Numbered from the stretch's first letter, positions 11,101-19,333 are shown. The stretch: DNA of 64,000 nt from Fimbriimonadia bacterium (GCA_039961735.1 JABRVX010000048.1:24821-88820); one strand, 5' to 3'. Notes: a model not told the origin generated them from the sequence alone. Translations and numbers: made by a program.

Positions 11101-13767
11101 CGGACCGAGGACCACCGGATCTCCCGGCCCACCCTCGATCACGTCGCCCGAGTCGAGCAGGCGGTGCCGAGAGGCGTTGTAGGTGCCTTGTGCGACGTCG
11201 GGCCCGACGTCGTCTACGTACTGCACTTTGAAGTAGTTAGTCAAGAAGGTGCTAGGTATCTGTCCGCCCTGTGTTAGTGCCCAGGCAATATCCTGACCAC
11301 TCAGCACGAGGCGGCCACCCGCGTCCAAATACTGCTGAACTACTTGTCGGACCTCTTGGATATGAATGCCGACGCGCTCCGTCCAGAGGTCGCCAGAGTA
11401 CGGAGCTGCCCACACTACCGCGCGCTCCGCGACCAGCACTTGGCGGGTCTGCAGCGGGTTGTTAGGATCCACTTGCTGATCGAATCGTGGTAGGTACTGC
11501 GCGAGGGCCGTCAGCGGGATCGGGCCACGGCACTGAGTGCGCCAGATGTCGGCCTCTTGATAGACTGCAGTCGGGCCGAGCGTATCTAGCGTCTCGCCGG
11601 TCCGAGGATACGGCTCACCCCAAGGCGCAGGTAGGTAGAACTTGTCGCGCACTCCCGCCGTGGTATAGAACCATGCGTTCTCGCCGTGCGTCGCTGGGTT
11701 GCGCAGCCAGTAGCTCTCCACTGGGGCCCATGTGGTGCGGGCGAAGAGTCGGCCGAGCAACGGATCGAAGTTGAGGTCCTGCGCGAAGAGCTGTCCTGCT
11801 ACGTAATCTGCAACGAACAGGATCGGGTTTCTGGCCGCAAATAGCTGAGTGGTAAAGCCAGAGATGTTGTCGTAGACGAGTTGGTTGCCTGCGACGTCTT
11901 CCACGAGCAGGTCGAGGTAGAAGTCGCTCGGCTGCAACGGTGTCACCCATGTATTGGTGTACCAGTTGTCCCCCGCAACCTCGCCTTCCGGCTCGTTGCC
12001 CCCTTCGCTGATCGGTCCGTCGTCGAACAACTGCAGGCCGTCCCGTAGGTCGGAGGCTCCTACCGTACCAACAAACAAAGCCCACGGGAAGGCGTAGTTG
12101 TAGGTGTACGGGTTGACGACCTCTTGGCCGATCTCCACGAAGAGGTCCATCTTCTGGCCAGTAGCCGGGAAAGCTCGTTGGCCGAACGGGTCGGGCAGAT
12201 CACCGCGGAGTTTCAGGTACAGGCGGTGCTCCACACCTTCGCTGTCCACCTCAGCTCCATCCGGGTCTTTGAACTGCGCGTACACGTGCTTCACGCCCGT
12301 TTGGAGGTCGCTGACCCAGGCTTTGATCTTGATCGGTTGCCCCGGCATGCCTTCGCGTGGTTCGACGATGGGCAGCACTTCGAGCAGCGGCGGTGTCGAG
12401 TCCACGAAGAGTCCTATCCAGAGGTCGTGAAAACCATCGATCTGGTTCACTGGGGGGTTCGGACGGTCCGACACGTACACGAGCCAGTTAAGCCGGAATG
12501 CCTCCGTCGGATCCGTCGCGCCTTGCTTACCGGTCGTGTCTCCCGCAGGATCAGCTGTGTAAGCCACCGGGACGTTGACTGCGTTGTCCTCTGGAATCTC
12601 CGGGCTGTACTGGTAAATATCGTAGCTCTCGCCCACACTGTTGGCCGTTACGCGGATGCTCAGCTTGCCGTCGTAACGCGCCTTGCGCGTCGAAGCAAAG
12701 AGAATGCGTGCTCCGTCACTCCGCCAGACCGGGTCGCGATCCTTCGACGGCGTGCCTCCTACTTGGAAGTTTGTCCAAGGCATCGCGCCGTCGAGCGGCA
12801 TACCCAATACGTACATGTACAGACGCTCGCTCGTAGCGGTGCGACGTACGAATATGATGCGCGAGCCATCGGGAGACCAGTCGGGGTCAACGTCATCCGC
12901 ACCTGCGGGCGGCTCCGTCAGCTGCCGAGTGAAGGCCCCGTCCGGGTACGGCGATCCATCCGCGCGTGAGCGGTAAAGTTTGTACGGTCCTCCGCTGGCG
13001 AGGCGCGCGGCGAATACGATTTCGGTTCCACCGGGTGAGAAAGCGGGATGAATACTATCGCCGAGCGGGCGCACCGGGTCGTAGTTCACTCGGATGGGCG
13101 GGATGTTCGTGCTGAGGTATCGGACGTAGATGTCGAAGTTGCCCGACCCGACGGTGCTGCGCTGGGAGTATACGATTGCATTGGAGGCCAAGTTGGTGTC
13201 TGGGTAGCGCTGTTCGCCGAAGCGCTCCTCCGGCAGATTCGGATCGTTGCCGGTCAACTGCTGCGCATTCAGCCCCTCCATGTCGCAACGCCAGATGTGG
13301 TAGGCCTGGTTGACCCCGTCCCACACTAGACGCCCGGTGGAATCGACGCCGGTGGCGTTCGAGGAGAACCAGAGCCTCGTGTCGCCCTGCGCAAACTTGG
13401 GCTCGAGAACGTCGGCGGCCGTCAGCGTGATGTCGCGGTCTTGAGGGGGGCCGCCCCGAGTCGTGCCTTGCCACCGCGCGCGGAAGCTCTCCTTGGAAAA
13501 CAACATGTGCTTGCCGATCTCGAACGGCGTCTGGATCACCGGGAAAGTGACCACGTTCTTCTCGGGTACGCCTGGAATTCGCTCCACCGACTGCGCCCCA
13601 GGCAGTTCCGAACGGTTCTGTTTCGTTCGAATGAGACCGCCCCGATCGGCGAACTTCGCGGCGTCCTCAGGCGGGGGAGGGGTCTGTGAGAATGATGAAA
13701 CAGGAGAAGCGAATAAGAGCGCGGCGCTGAGAATAACGCCAATCACCGTAGCGCCTTTAGGTTTCAC
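8119..13767 (-). CDS. Giant secreted protein: WD40-like beta-propeller, carboxypeptidase-regulatory repeats, shared C-terminal module
   Basis: About 1882 residues. I chose GTG 13767 because it gives a clean signal peptide (KPKGATVIGVILSAALLFAS) and has AGGAGG 11 bases upstream; an in-frame ATG at 13812 would add 15 acidic residues and lies almost at the predicted transcript start. Domains in order: TolB/PD40-type propeller blades (FSPGGTEIVFAARL, WSPDGSRIIFVRR, WRSDGARILFASTRK) in about the first 400 residues; a middle section with a ThuA/DUF4350-like stretch (LDAGGRLVLSGQDIAW); four carboxypeptidase-regulatory-like beta-sandwiches (LTDSNGEYVITGLPPGHY, LTDSQGRFLITC, LTDGNGQYDF and one more); then the shared module (GWNLIGDPFQFDV; WDGRDSQGVSVPPGMY) ending VLKR. 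It is first in the operon. No catalytic residues were identified; a surface adhesin or scaffold is likely. Confidence 0.85.
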   Translation of the reverse strand: MKPKGATVIGVILSAALLFASPVSSFSQTPPPPEDAAKFADRGGLIRTKQNRSELPGAQSVERIPGVPEKNVVTFPVIQTPFEIGKHMLFSKESFRARWQGTTRGGPPQDRDITLTAADVLEPKFAQGDTRLWFSSNATGVDSTGRLVWDGVNQAYHIWRCDMEGLNAQQLTGNDPNLPEERFGEQRYPDTNLASNAIVYSQRSTVGSGNFDIYVRYLSTNIPPIRVNYDPVRPLGDSIHPAFSPGGTEIVFAARLASGGPYKLYRSRADGSPYPDGAFTRQLTEPPAGADDVDPDWSPDGSRIIFVRRTATSERLYMYVLGMPLDGAMPWTNFQVGGTPSKDRDPVWRSDGARILFASTRKARYDGKLSIRVTANSVGESYDIYQYSPEIPEDNAVNVPVAYTADPAGDTTGKQGATDPTEAFRLNWLVYVSDRPNPPVNQIDGFHDLWIGLFVDSTPPLLEVLPIVEPREGMPGQPIKIKAWVSDLQTGVKHVYAQFKDPDGAEVDSEGVEHRLYLKLRGDLPDPFGQRAFPATGQKMDLFVEIGQEVVNPYTYNYAFPWALFVGTVGASDLRDGLQLFDDGPISEGGNEPEGEVAGDNWYTNTWVTPLQPSDFYLDLLVEDVAGNQLVYDNISGFTTQLFAARNPILFVADYVAGQLFAQDLNFDPLLGRLFARTTWAPVESYWLRNPATHGENAWFYTTAGVRDKFYLPAPWGEPYPRTGETLDTLGPTAVYQEADIWRTQCRGPIPLTALAQYLPRFDQQVDPNNPLQTRQVLVAERAVVWAAPYSGDLWTERVGIHIQEVRQVVQQYLDAGGRLVLSGQDIAWALTQGGQIPSTFLTNYFKVQYVDDVGPDVAQGTYNASRHRLLDSGDVIEGGPGDPVVLGPWDFHWIRPDGELDDWAQQNFLADPAQLVKTPFGLQLQTPGVLVAGSVTIDGAWNQLWIDSINAVGTVSIPTTWRPYRYSSGGFASVAATHASRAKTVFLSYGLEGVHSSHRVITVPIYGDVAWSDSRRYEQLHGMLCWMRTARAYGKVEAIDPDTLEKRPEAGVLVRWISGNGKDPTTVGQVLGAALTDSNGEYVITGLPPGHYFVDAVKPGFRIQHPEVILGIHGGQVNKEDANTINLIITKEPPGSVTGRVVDENGSPVGNVTVTLTSDFPTIPPVSGLTDSQGRFLITCNRGNWTVTVDGTAIGFSDTSQPPSATVVVDAGVTTTVNTGNPDPPGSDTFIIFRPPGNVTGTVTSTEEGNPVIPGAQLTARITRFGQQVTYGPVLTDGNGQYDFAGSGIDLPAGNYVLVVSAFGFRTRDDISVNVISGSSITQDVQLTPVSPRTLRGYVKTRLSGSSFEAAPAGLPVLVKLNDVTVCNTVTFSPPITSGGNVYNYEFAAPDCKLGDNINTYTVHVDTTGTGFRPPAPITVTVPDGDTPPDGLPKYADDIILTPLANFARFINLISVPFNYLTDDPKQLLNGGLNFKLTTWDVDRQLFLNYPMAPADRFRLGRGYFLSNDTNMALTTPGTPADPNNIYPIAIKKGWNLIGDPFQFDVRLGNSFISGPGGVLGYNEAVAAGWVVPIIWKMQSGFLVKDESLTLGQYQGAWFLAYEDVTLLVDPAGGSAPGGDGRAYGPEGSDWWRLTDGWRLPIHVHTETGLQDTAAFIGVASSATDGFDSRYDFPRPPSDEENYVRVYVPRTDWGVRSGRYISDVRGPVAGTQVWNFVVETNGAGSQVTLRWPAMSQLPRNLNLVLMDEQTGKRVFMRSTSSYSFVPSDGAARKFRIESISANRVLRITNPVAQATRSGVASVSFTLSTEASVQVTVLSASGKRVRVIDDRLVATAGVQSVTWDGRDSQGVSVPPGMYTIEVRATTEDGQIARAVAPIVLKR

Positions 13768-13824
13768 TGGGCACTCGACCTCCTCAATCACCGTCGCCGG
13801 TAACGCCTCCATGCGTAACGCAGG

Positions 13825-13833
13825 ATTATAGCA
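13825..13833 (-). promoter_or_regulatory. Extended -10 promoter of the secreted-protein operon
   Basis: On the minus strand the sequence reads TGCTATAAT, a perfect TATAAT with the TG extension. There is no good -35 at 17 bases. The predicted start of transcription is near 13818, upstream of all five minus-strand genes. Confidence 0.6.
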
Positions 13834-13872
13834 TAACCCCTACTGCGTTCCACTTCCGAGACGTGCGGCATC

Positions 13873-14472
13873 CTAAGCATGGACGCGCGACGTTCTCCGC
13901 AGGTTCGCCAGAATCGCCTCCACGCGCTTTCGAACCTTTTCCGGCGGGCGATTCGTCATCACGACGAAATGCGCATGCGGCCTTCTCTCCGCGTCAGAGA
14001 TCTGTGCCGAGAGTATTCGCCGAGCCAGCCTCTCATCTCCTTCCCAGCGGGCAACCAATCTCCTCATTTGTTCCCGTCGCCCGCACCGACAGAGGATCAC
14101 ACGGTGGAACTCGCCTTGGAGGCCGGCCTCGATGAGCAGTGGGATCTCGAAGCAGTGGACGTCGCCTGGGGTCTGCGCCGACAGATCTCCAAGCCGAGCC
14201 ATGATGGGCCGGTGCAGCAGCGCTTCGACCTTCCGCCGAAGCGAGTCGTCTTCGAAAATGCGTCGGGCGATGAATCGCCGGTTCAGCGCACCGTCGGGCA
14301 GCGTAGCCCCGGGTCCAACGGCTTCAGCCACTGCTTTCGCGAGCGAGGTGCCTGGTCGGGTGAGTTCGCGAGCCACCTCGTCGGCACTGAACGTGGGGAC
14401 CCCGAGCTCGGCGAAGTAGCTGAGGACGGTGGACTTTCCGGCGCAGGCGCCCCCGGTAATCGCCACGTGCAA
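13873..14472 (-). CDS. coaE: Dephospho-CoA kinase
   Basis: Phosphorylates dephospho-CoA at the 3'-OH, the last step of CoA synthesis. The Walker A loop GGACAGKST is at residues 7-15. It is followed by the family-typical FSADEVARELTRPGT, an RRIFEDDSLRRKVE helix and the HCFEIPLLIEAG segment. Starting at TTG 14472 gives 199 residues, the usual family length, and puts the P-loop near the N-terminus. The frame stays open upstream to an ATG at 14585 overlapping rpsA, but the extra residues are low-complexity Arg/Ser and cross a perfect hairpin, so I reject that start. The gene follows rpsA on the same strand. Start confidence is moderate, identity high. Confidence 0.9.
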   Translation of the reverse strand: MHVAITGGACAGKSTVLSYFAELGVPTFSADEVARELTRPGTSLAKAVAEAVGPGATLPDGALNRRFIARRIFEDDSLRRKVEALLHRPIMARLGDLSAQTPGDVHCFEIPLLIEAGLQGEFHRVILCRCGRREQMRRLVARWEGDERLARRILSAQISDAERRPHAHFVVMTNRPPEKVRKRVEAILANLRRTSRVHA

Positions 14473-14497
14473 CGGGCCGGGAGGCCGGGAAACGACA

Positions 14498-14525
14498 GCG
14501 CCGCTTCGCGAACGCGAAGCGGCGC
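14498..14525 (-). terminator. Perfect 13-bp hairpin between rpsA and coaE
   Basis: GCGCCGCTTCGCG and its reverse complement are separated by only AA. It lies 45 bases after the rpsA stop and just before coaE. The following minus-strand bases are only weakly T-rich, so it may be a partial terminator or an RNA-processing or stability structure that lowers coaE expression. Confidence 0.5.
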
Positions 14526-14569
14526 CAGAGTTCGTTCTTTGCAGCACCCGGCGGAACGTCCTAGTCTCG

Positions 14570-16093
14570 CTAGGATTGCGTTTCATCCGGAGCAGCGGCG
14601 TCTTCGGCTGAGGCCTCGGCAGGCACTTCCACAGGCTCCGGGTCACTCGCGGGCTCTTCTGCCACAGGAGGCTCGGGAGCGACAGGTTCTTCGGCAGCCG
14701 GCTCCGGAACACTCTCCGTCTGAGATGCTGCCTCGGGGGCAGGTGCTTCCTCAGTGGAATGTTCCGCCTTGGCTACAGCAGTTTCCTCCGACTTCCTCGT
14801 GAGCATCTCTTTCAGTGCGCCAACGCGCTCGCCGATGGTCGCCCCGCCCTTGTGGCTCGAACGTCCGTGTCGTTCCACCGCCTCCCGCTCGATATGGCGC
14901 TCCAGAGCCCGGAGGCTCACTACCATACGCCGCTCTGGGGCGCGAATGTCCATCACCTGACACTGAATCGTCTGTCCCTCGGTGACGACCTCCGACGGGC
15001 GGGAGACCCGCCTGTGCGCCATTTCGCTGACCGGCAGCCACGCCTCCACACCCTCTTCGAGTTTGACGAACGCTCCCGACTGAACGAGGCGCGACACGGG
15101 CACTTCGATGACCTGCCCGACCTTGTACTTGTCAGCTACGATGCTCCAAGGATCGGGCTGAACTTGGCGGTAGCCGAGGGAGATTTTGCCGATCTCCTGA
15201 TCCAGACGAAGGATCTTGACCTTGATCTCGTCGCCTTCCTTCAGAACCTCGGACGGGTGGTTGATGCGAGTCCAGGACATCTCGCTCACGTGCAACAGAC
15301 CATCCACGCCGCCGATATCCACGAACGCACCGTAATCTACGATACGCCGAACCACGCCGTCCACCACTTCGCCTACGCGTAAAGAGCCGAAGATGCGATG
15401 TTTTGCCTCTTCGCGCCGCTCCTCCTCGGCCAATCGGTTCGACAGAACAACCTTGCGTCGCTCTCGGTCGATTTCGAGAATGCGAAGCGGGAGGCTCTGG
15501 CCGACGAAGCGCTCGATGTTCCGAAGCTTGCCGTTTCCCACGTGGGTCGCCGGGACGAAACCACGGACCCCGATGTCTACGACGAGGCCGCCCTTCACTC
15601 GCTCTGTGACCAGTGCAGTAATGATCTCTTGGCGCTCATAGCAGCGCTCGATCTTGGCCCACCAATCCTCGAAATCCGCCCTCTTCTTCGAGAGAACCGG
15701 GTTGCCGTCGGCTCCCTCGGGGTTCAGGACGACTACCGAGATCTCGTCGCCCAAGTTCACTACACCCTCAGCCGTGGTGAGTGGCTCGGCACTCAGTTCG
15801 GCAAGGGGAATGATGCCCTCCGTCTTCCCTCCCATGTCCACGAAAACGCGGTCGGGTTCGACGTGGACGACGGTGCCACGGAGCAACTGCCCGCGAGAGA
15901 GGCGGCGGAAAGACTGGTCGTACTCCCGCCTCAAGGTATCGTCTTGGAGAGCCTCTTCCATCGAGGCGGGCTCCTCCTCGCCGTTGGAGATGCCGACGGT
16001 CGGCTCGGGCTGAGAAGATTCGGCTACGGTCGGCATGTCGTCGCCTGGCGTGGCGGTCGGAATGCCAGGCTCAAGTTCCTCGTCAATCATCAC
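14570..16093 (-). CDS. rpsA: 30S ribosomal protein S1 (four S1 domains)
   Basis: About 507 residues. Four tandem S1 RNA-binding domains: about 67-135 (GQLLRGTVVHVEPDRVFVDMGGKTEG), 155-220 (ITALVTERVKGGLVVDIGVRGFVP), 237-305 (GEVVDGVVRRIVDYGAFVDIGG) and 320-390 (GQVIEVPVSRLVQSGAFVKLEEG). The N-terminal about 50 residues and the C-terminal about 80 are acidic, Pro/Ala/Glu-rich and probably disordered. Four domains is the arrangement of many non-proteobacterial S1 proteins, against six in E. coli. GGAG lies 8 bases before GTG 16093 and 11 before an ATG at 16090, so either could start it. It binds mRNA on the 30S subunit. The coding sequence ends just before coaE. Confidence 0.92.
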   Translation of the reverse strand: MMIDEELEPGIPTATPGDDMPTVAESSQPEPTVGISNGEEEPASMEEALQDDTLRREYDQSFRRLSRGQLLRGTVVHVEPDRVFVDMGGKTEGIIPLAELSAEPLTTAEGVVNLGDEISVVVLNPEGADGNPVLSKKRADFEDWWAKIERCYERQEIITALVTERVKGGLVVDIGVRGFVPATHVGNGKLRNIERFVGQSLPLRILEIDRERRKVVLSNRLAEEERREEAKHRIFGSLRVGEVVDGVVRRIVDYGAFVDIGGVDGLLHVSEMSWTRINHPSEVLKEGDEIKVKILRLDQEIGKISLGYRQVQPDPWSIVADKYKVGQVIEVPVSRLVQSGAFVKLEEGVEAWLPVSEMAHRRVSRPSEVVTEGQTIQCQVMDIRAPERRMVVSLRALERHIEREAVERHGRSSHKGGATIGERVGALKEMLTRKSEETAVAKAEHSTEEAPAPEAASQTESVPEPAAEEPVAPEPPVAEEPASDPEPVEVPAEASAEDAAAPDETQS

Positions 16094-16253
16094 TGGTCAC
16101 GCTCCAAAATCGCACGAAGGACTCGGCAAAACGGGTCCCGCGCGCCTCGTCGCACACGGCATGGCATTATTGCACATTTGTGGTCGTCTTGCACCCGCGA
16201 ATCCCGCCAACCAACGAGCAATTCGGATCGCACCCTCAGTGATGACGCGGTGA

Positions 16254-16259
16254 TACACT
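16254..16259 (+). promoter_or_regulatory. -10 element TACACT of a leaderless gene
   Basis: TGATACACT carries a TG extension. The hexamer ends 9 bases before ATG 16269, and no Shine-Dalgarno sequence lies between, so the transcript would begin at or next to the start codon. Confidence 0.5.
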
Positions 16260-16268
16260 TTGCCGACC

Positions 16269-17582
16269 ATGCGCATTCAGGACATCATCGCCGCCAAGCG
16301 CGACGGCAGAACGAATACGCCGGCAGATCTCCAGGATCTCGTCGGCGGCTACGTTGCCGGTCGCGTTGCCGACTATCAGGTCAGCGCGTGGCTGATGGCG
16401 GCGTACTTGCGGGGGCTCTCCCCCGAGGAAACACTGGCCCTAACCCATATCATGGCCGAAAGCGGGACCCAACTCGACCTCTCGGCCCTACCCCCGCCGC
16501 ACGTGGACAAGCACTCGACGGGTGGAGTGGGTGACAAGACCACTTTGGTGGTCGTGCCACTTCTTGCGGCTTGCGGGTGCACGGTGGTCAAGATGTCGGG
16601 GCGAGGGCTCGGCATCACGGGCGGCACGGTGGACAAGTTGGAGAGCATCCCGGGCTTCCGAACTGCACTGGAGCCGGAGGAGATGCTGAAGGTAGCCGGC
16701 GCGTGCGGCTGCTGCCTCGCAGGCCAGACCCAGCGTCTCGCTCCCGCTGACCGCCTGTTGTACTCGCTGAGAGACGCGACAGCAACGGTGGGCAATATTT
16801 CGCTCATCACCGCGAGCATCATGTCGAAGAAGCTGGCTGCCGGGGCCGAGGTGTTGCTCTTAGACGTGAAGTGCGGAAGCGGTGCATTCATGCAGAGCCT
16901 GGAGGACGCCCGAGCACTGGCCAAGTCGCTCCTGGAAGTAGGCAGAGCGGCGGGCAAGCGAGTGGTGGCGCTCATCTCCGACATGCAGGCGCCGCTCGGC
17001 CACGCAGTCGGCAACGCGCTCGAGGTGATCGAAGCCATTCGCACTCTACGAGGCGAGGGGCCGGCGCGATTCCAGGACTTCTGCCTTGCGCTAGCTGCAG
17101 AAGCGCTGGTTGCTGCGAGCATTGCCGAGCATGACCAGCAGGGATACCTTCTGGCGAAGACGCGGCTTGGCGATGGCTCCGCTCTCGACCGATTCCGCGC
17201 CCTTGTCGAGTTACAGGGAGGCGATCCCTGCATCTGCGACGAGCCAGGAACCCTAATGGAGGGTCTGGCCGGCGTTACGGTGACTGCCCAGAGCAGCGGA
17301 TACGTGTCAGGGATTGACGCCGGAGAGGTGGGCAGGGCCGTGGTCGAACTGGGCGCGGGGAGGCAACGGAAGGAGGATCCGATTGACCCGCAAGTCGGGG
17401 TTGTGATGAAGATCGAAGTGGGAGACCGCGTCGAGCGAGGAACGCCCATAGCCACTGTGTACGCTCGCGACCGCGAGGCCTCAGAACGGGCCGCAGCGAC
17501 CGTGTCGCAGGCGGTCCGGCTGAACGAGGAGCCGGTTGCGGCAAAGCCCGTGATTCTCGAGCGAACAATGTCGGACGGCTGA
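16269..17582 (+). CDS. pdp: Pyrimidine-nucleoside phosphorylase
   Basis: Cleaves thymidine, uridine or deoxyuridine with phosphate in nucleoside salvage. 437 residues from ATG 16269, the family length. The thymidine/pyrimidine phosphorylase signature is intact (SGRGLGITGGTVDKLE, near residue 108). Also seen are the phosphate-binding KHSTGGVGDKTT and SIMSKKLAAG, and the C-terminal lipoyl-like domain with VGVVMKIEVGDRVERGTPIATVYA. A Met/Lys-rich active site and overall similarity point to the Gram-positive-type Pdp rather than strict DeoA, but the two are hard to tell apart by eye. A TTG at 16260 is an alternative start. Divergent from rpsA, convergent with the cupin gene. Confidence 0.93.
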   Translation: MRIQDIIAAKRDGRTNTPADLQDLVGGYVAGRVADYQVSAWLMAAYLRGLSPEETLALTHIMAESGTQLDLSALPPPHVDKHSTGGVGDKTTLVVVPLLAACGCTVVKMSGRGLGITGGTVDKLESIPGFRTALEPEEMLKVAGACGCCLAGQTQRLAPADRLLYSLRDATATVGNISLITASIMSKKLAAGAEVLLLDVKCGSGAFMQSLEDARALAKSLLEVGRAAGKRVVALISDMQAPLGHAVGNALEVIEAIRTLRGEGPARFQDFCLALAAEALVAASIAEHDQQGYLLAKTRLGDGSALDRFRALVELQGGDPCICDEPGTLMEGLAGVTVTAQSSGYVSGIDAGEVGRAVVELGAGRQRKEDPIDPQVGVVMKIEVGDRVERGTPIATVYARDREASERAAATVSQAVRLNEEPVAAKPVILERTMSDG

Positions 17583-17651
17583 CAGCGCAGTCCCGGGTCT
17601 GCACGACCCAAACTGCCGGTGGCGTGCGGCGCGTTAGGCCGGCGCGGCAGT

Positions 17652-18011
17652 TCAAACCTCTTCGTCGTGTGCCCGCCAACCCGGGTCAACGATGCACAGG
17701 AACTCGAGATCTGTCTCCCCCTCATTGGAGAGCCACTGAGTTACACCGGGCGGGACCAGGACGGTGTCTCCTGCCGTTACCCACGCCTCTTCTCCGCCAA
17801 CGTGCATCCGGCCCTGACCGAGCAAGAAGTAGTACACCTCGGACGACTCCCGCAGTCGGTGCGGCAGACTCTTCGCGCCGACCGGAAGGCTCGCCCATGC
17901 CAAGCTGTAGCCAAGCGGCAGACCCTCATTAGGGCCGTGCAGCATCTCGCGAAGCCGTGTGTGGTCTCCCGCCAAGATCTCGGTCCGCTCGGACAGACGC
18001 CTTATTTCCAA
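17652..18011 (-). CDS. Small single-domain cupin with an incomplete metal site
   Basis: 119 residues from TTG 18011, with a perfect GGAGGT 8 bases upstream. The fold is a classic cupin_2 barrel. Motif 1 is LPHRLRESSEVYYFLLGQG and motif 2 is AGDTVLVPPGVTQWLSN. In the usual pattern motif 1 supplies His-x-His and Glu and motif 2 a His; here the second His of motif 1 is Leu and the motif-2 His is Gln, leaving His and Glu only. The protein may not bind metal in the canonical way and could be a sugar-binding or structural cupin. The substrate is unknown. Confidence 0.8.
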   Translation of the reverse strand: MEIRRLSERTEILAGDHTRLREMLHGPNEGLPLGYSLAWASLPVGAKSLPHRLRESSEVYYFLLGQGRMHVGGEEAWVTAGDTVLVPPGVTQWLSNEGETDLEFLCIVDPGWRAHDEEV

Positions 18012-18095
18012 ATGGGCTCACCTCCAGGACCCAGTGTAGCCTGCCACTGCCAGCCGGCGGAAGGTACGATGCGCGAACGAAGGAGGTCACATCGG

Positions 18096-18413
18096 GTGCC
18101 AAAGTTGCGAATCGAAGGGGTCGGTGAGTTCGAAGTCGAGTTAGGCAAGAAGCTGGTGCTGGCTATTGAGGACTCGGGGGTAGACATCTCGCATCGCTGT
18201 GGCGGCAAAGCACGCTGCACCACGTGTCGCGTGCGCTTTCACAGCCCAGAGCCGCCGATGGGCGAAGTCGAGCGACAATGCCTCGAAGAGGACGGGGTGC
18301 TCGGGGAGTTTCGCCTGTCGTGCCAGAGCCGAGTCACGGACGACATGCACGTAGAAGTATTGATGCGCGCAAGCGAGCAAGGCTGGGAGCCTGGCCCGCG
18401 GCCGGAAGACTAG
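18096..18413 (+). CDS. 2Fe-2S ferredoxin (plant/adrenodoxin-type fold)
   Basis: 105 residues from GTG 18096, 8 bases after AGGAGGT; the frame is open further upstream but that part is antisense to the cupin gene. The cluster motif is RCGGKARCTTC (Cys-x5-Cys-x2-Cys), with a fourth Cys in LSCQSR near residue 81. A beta-grasp start (LRIEGVGEFEVELG) precedes it. It should carry single electrons; the partner is not encoded next to it. The neighbouring pspA gene ends 14 bases after it, convergently. Confidence 0.88.
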   Translation: MPKLRIEGVGEFEVELGKKLVLAIEDSGVDISHRCGGKARCTTCRVRFHSPEPPMGEVERQCLEEDGVLGEFRLSCQSRVTDDMHVEVLMRASEQGWEPGPRPED

Positions 18414-18426
18414 GTCCCGCTAGCCT

Positions 18427-19200
18427 CTAGTCCTGCTGCGCGGGCGGCTGGGAGCCGAGCCTCTGCTCCAGCTCGGCCAGTTCTGCTTCTACATCCTGCA
18501 CGGACGAGGGTATCTGCTGCGTCGTCGGCGCGGGACCCGCCAAGCCCATCCGCTGCTCTAGTTCCTGCAGCTCTTTCTCAGCGACGGCGTCCATCGTCTG
18601 ATCTTCGAGTTGCAACATCTTGCCCTGCAGGCTGGATGCCATCATTTCTTGTCGCGCTGCGGCTTCTGACTCGGCATGGCGGATTTTTTCTGCGGCGACG
18701 CTCCAGTCTTGCTCCGTGGTCTCGAAGGTGAGGCTTTCCATGGCCTTGTTGATCTCTTTGGTGATCTGGGCCTGTTTCCATCGAGCCTTCAATGCCAGCA
18801 TCTCGGCGTACTTGGCTTTGACCTGCTCCTCCTGACGCCGCATCGCCACTTTGATCGCTTCGACGGTCTCGGTCGCCTGCGCGAGCGATGCCTTCAGACC
18901 CTCGAGCGTCTGCTCCAGATGCGCCTTTTCTCGCAAAAGCTGCCGCGCGAGATCGCGGTTCCCCTGTCGTAGCGCCTGCTCCGCGTTGGCCTGCAGAGCG
19001 GCGATGCGCCTGGTGTGGTCATCCACCAGGTGCTGCAGGTTGTTCTTTTGCGTGATGGCCTGTATCGCTCGCTCTCGGTTCGAAGCGAGGTTCTCACGCA
19101 TTTCCCGACGGGCCTGGTCGAGTAGGATCTCGGGGTCCTCCAACCGGTCCATCGTTCGATTGAAAAGTGCTTTGATGTAGTTCCAGAGACGACGAAACAT
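18427..19200 (-). CDS. pspA: PspA/IM30 (Vipp1) family membrane-remodelling protein
   Basis: 257 residues, almost entirely predicted coiled coil. It shows the family's amphipathic N-terminus (MFRRLWNYIKALFNRTMDRLEDPE) followed by the hallmark LLDQARREMRENLASNRERA. It lacks signal peptide and membrane spans, consistent with an ESCRT-III-like protein that polymerises on the cytoplasmic membrane face under envelope stress. The C-terminus adds a Gln/Pro-rich tail. GGAGG lies 7 bases upstream of the ATG. No PspBC or PspF partners are nearby. Confidence 0.93.
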   Translation of the reverse strand: MFRRLWNYIKALFNRTMDRLEDPEILLDQARREMRENLASNRERAIQAITQKNNLQHLVDDHTRRIAALQANAEQALRQGNRDLARQLLREKAHLEQTLEGLKASLAQATETVEAIKVAMRRQEEQVKAKYAEMLALKARWKQAQITKEINKAMESLTFETTEQDWSVAAEKIRHAESEAAARQEMMASSLQGKMLQLEDQTMDAVAEKELQELEQRMGLAGPAPTTQQIPSSVQDVEAELAELEQRLGSQPPAQQD

Positions 19201-19333
19201 TCGCTAGCCTCCACACCCGAGGCACCTCCGGGCGGCGTCGGGCAGGTTTCGAGTGCAAGTTTGGCACATATTGTCCGGCCTCGGGGCGGTGTGTGGGAGA
19301 TCCTCCGCGAATCGATCTCGGGGTGGGCTTCGG

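Noticed and set aside
16376..17725. A 449-codon open frame antisense to pdp
   Set aside because: Ser/Arg/Pro-rich with no family resemblance; an artefact of GC-rich third positions in pdp.
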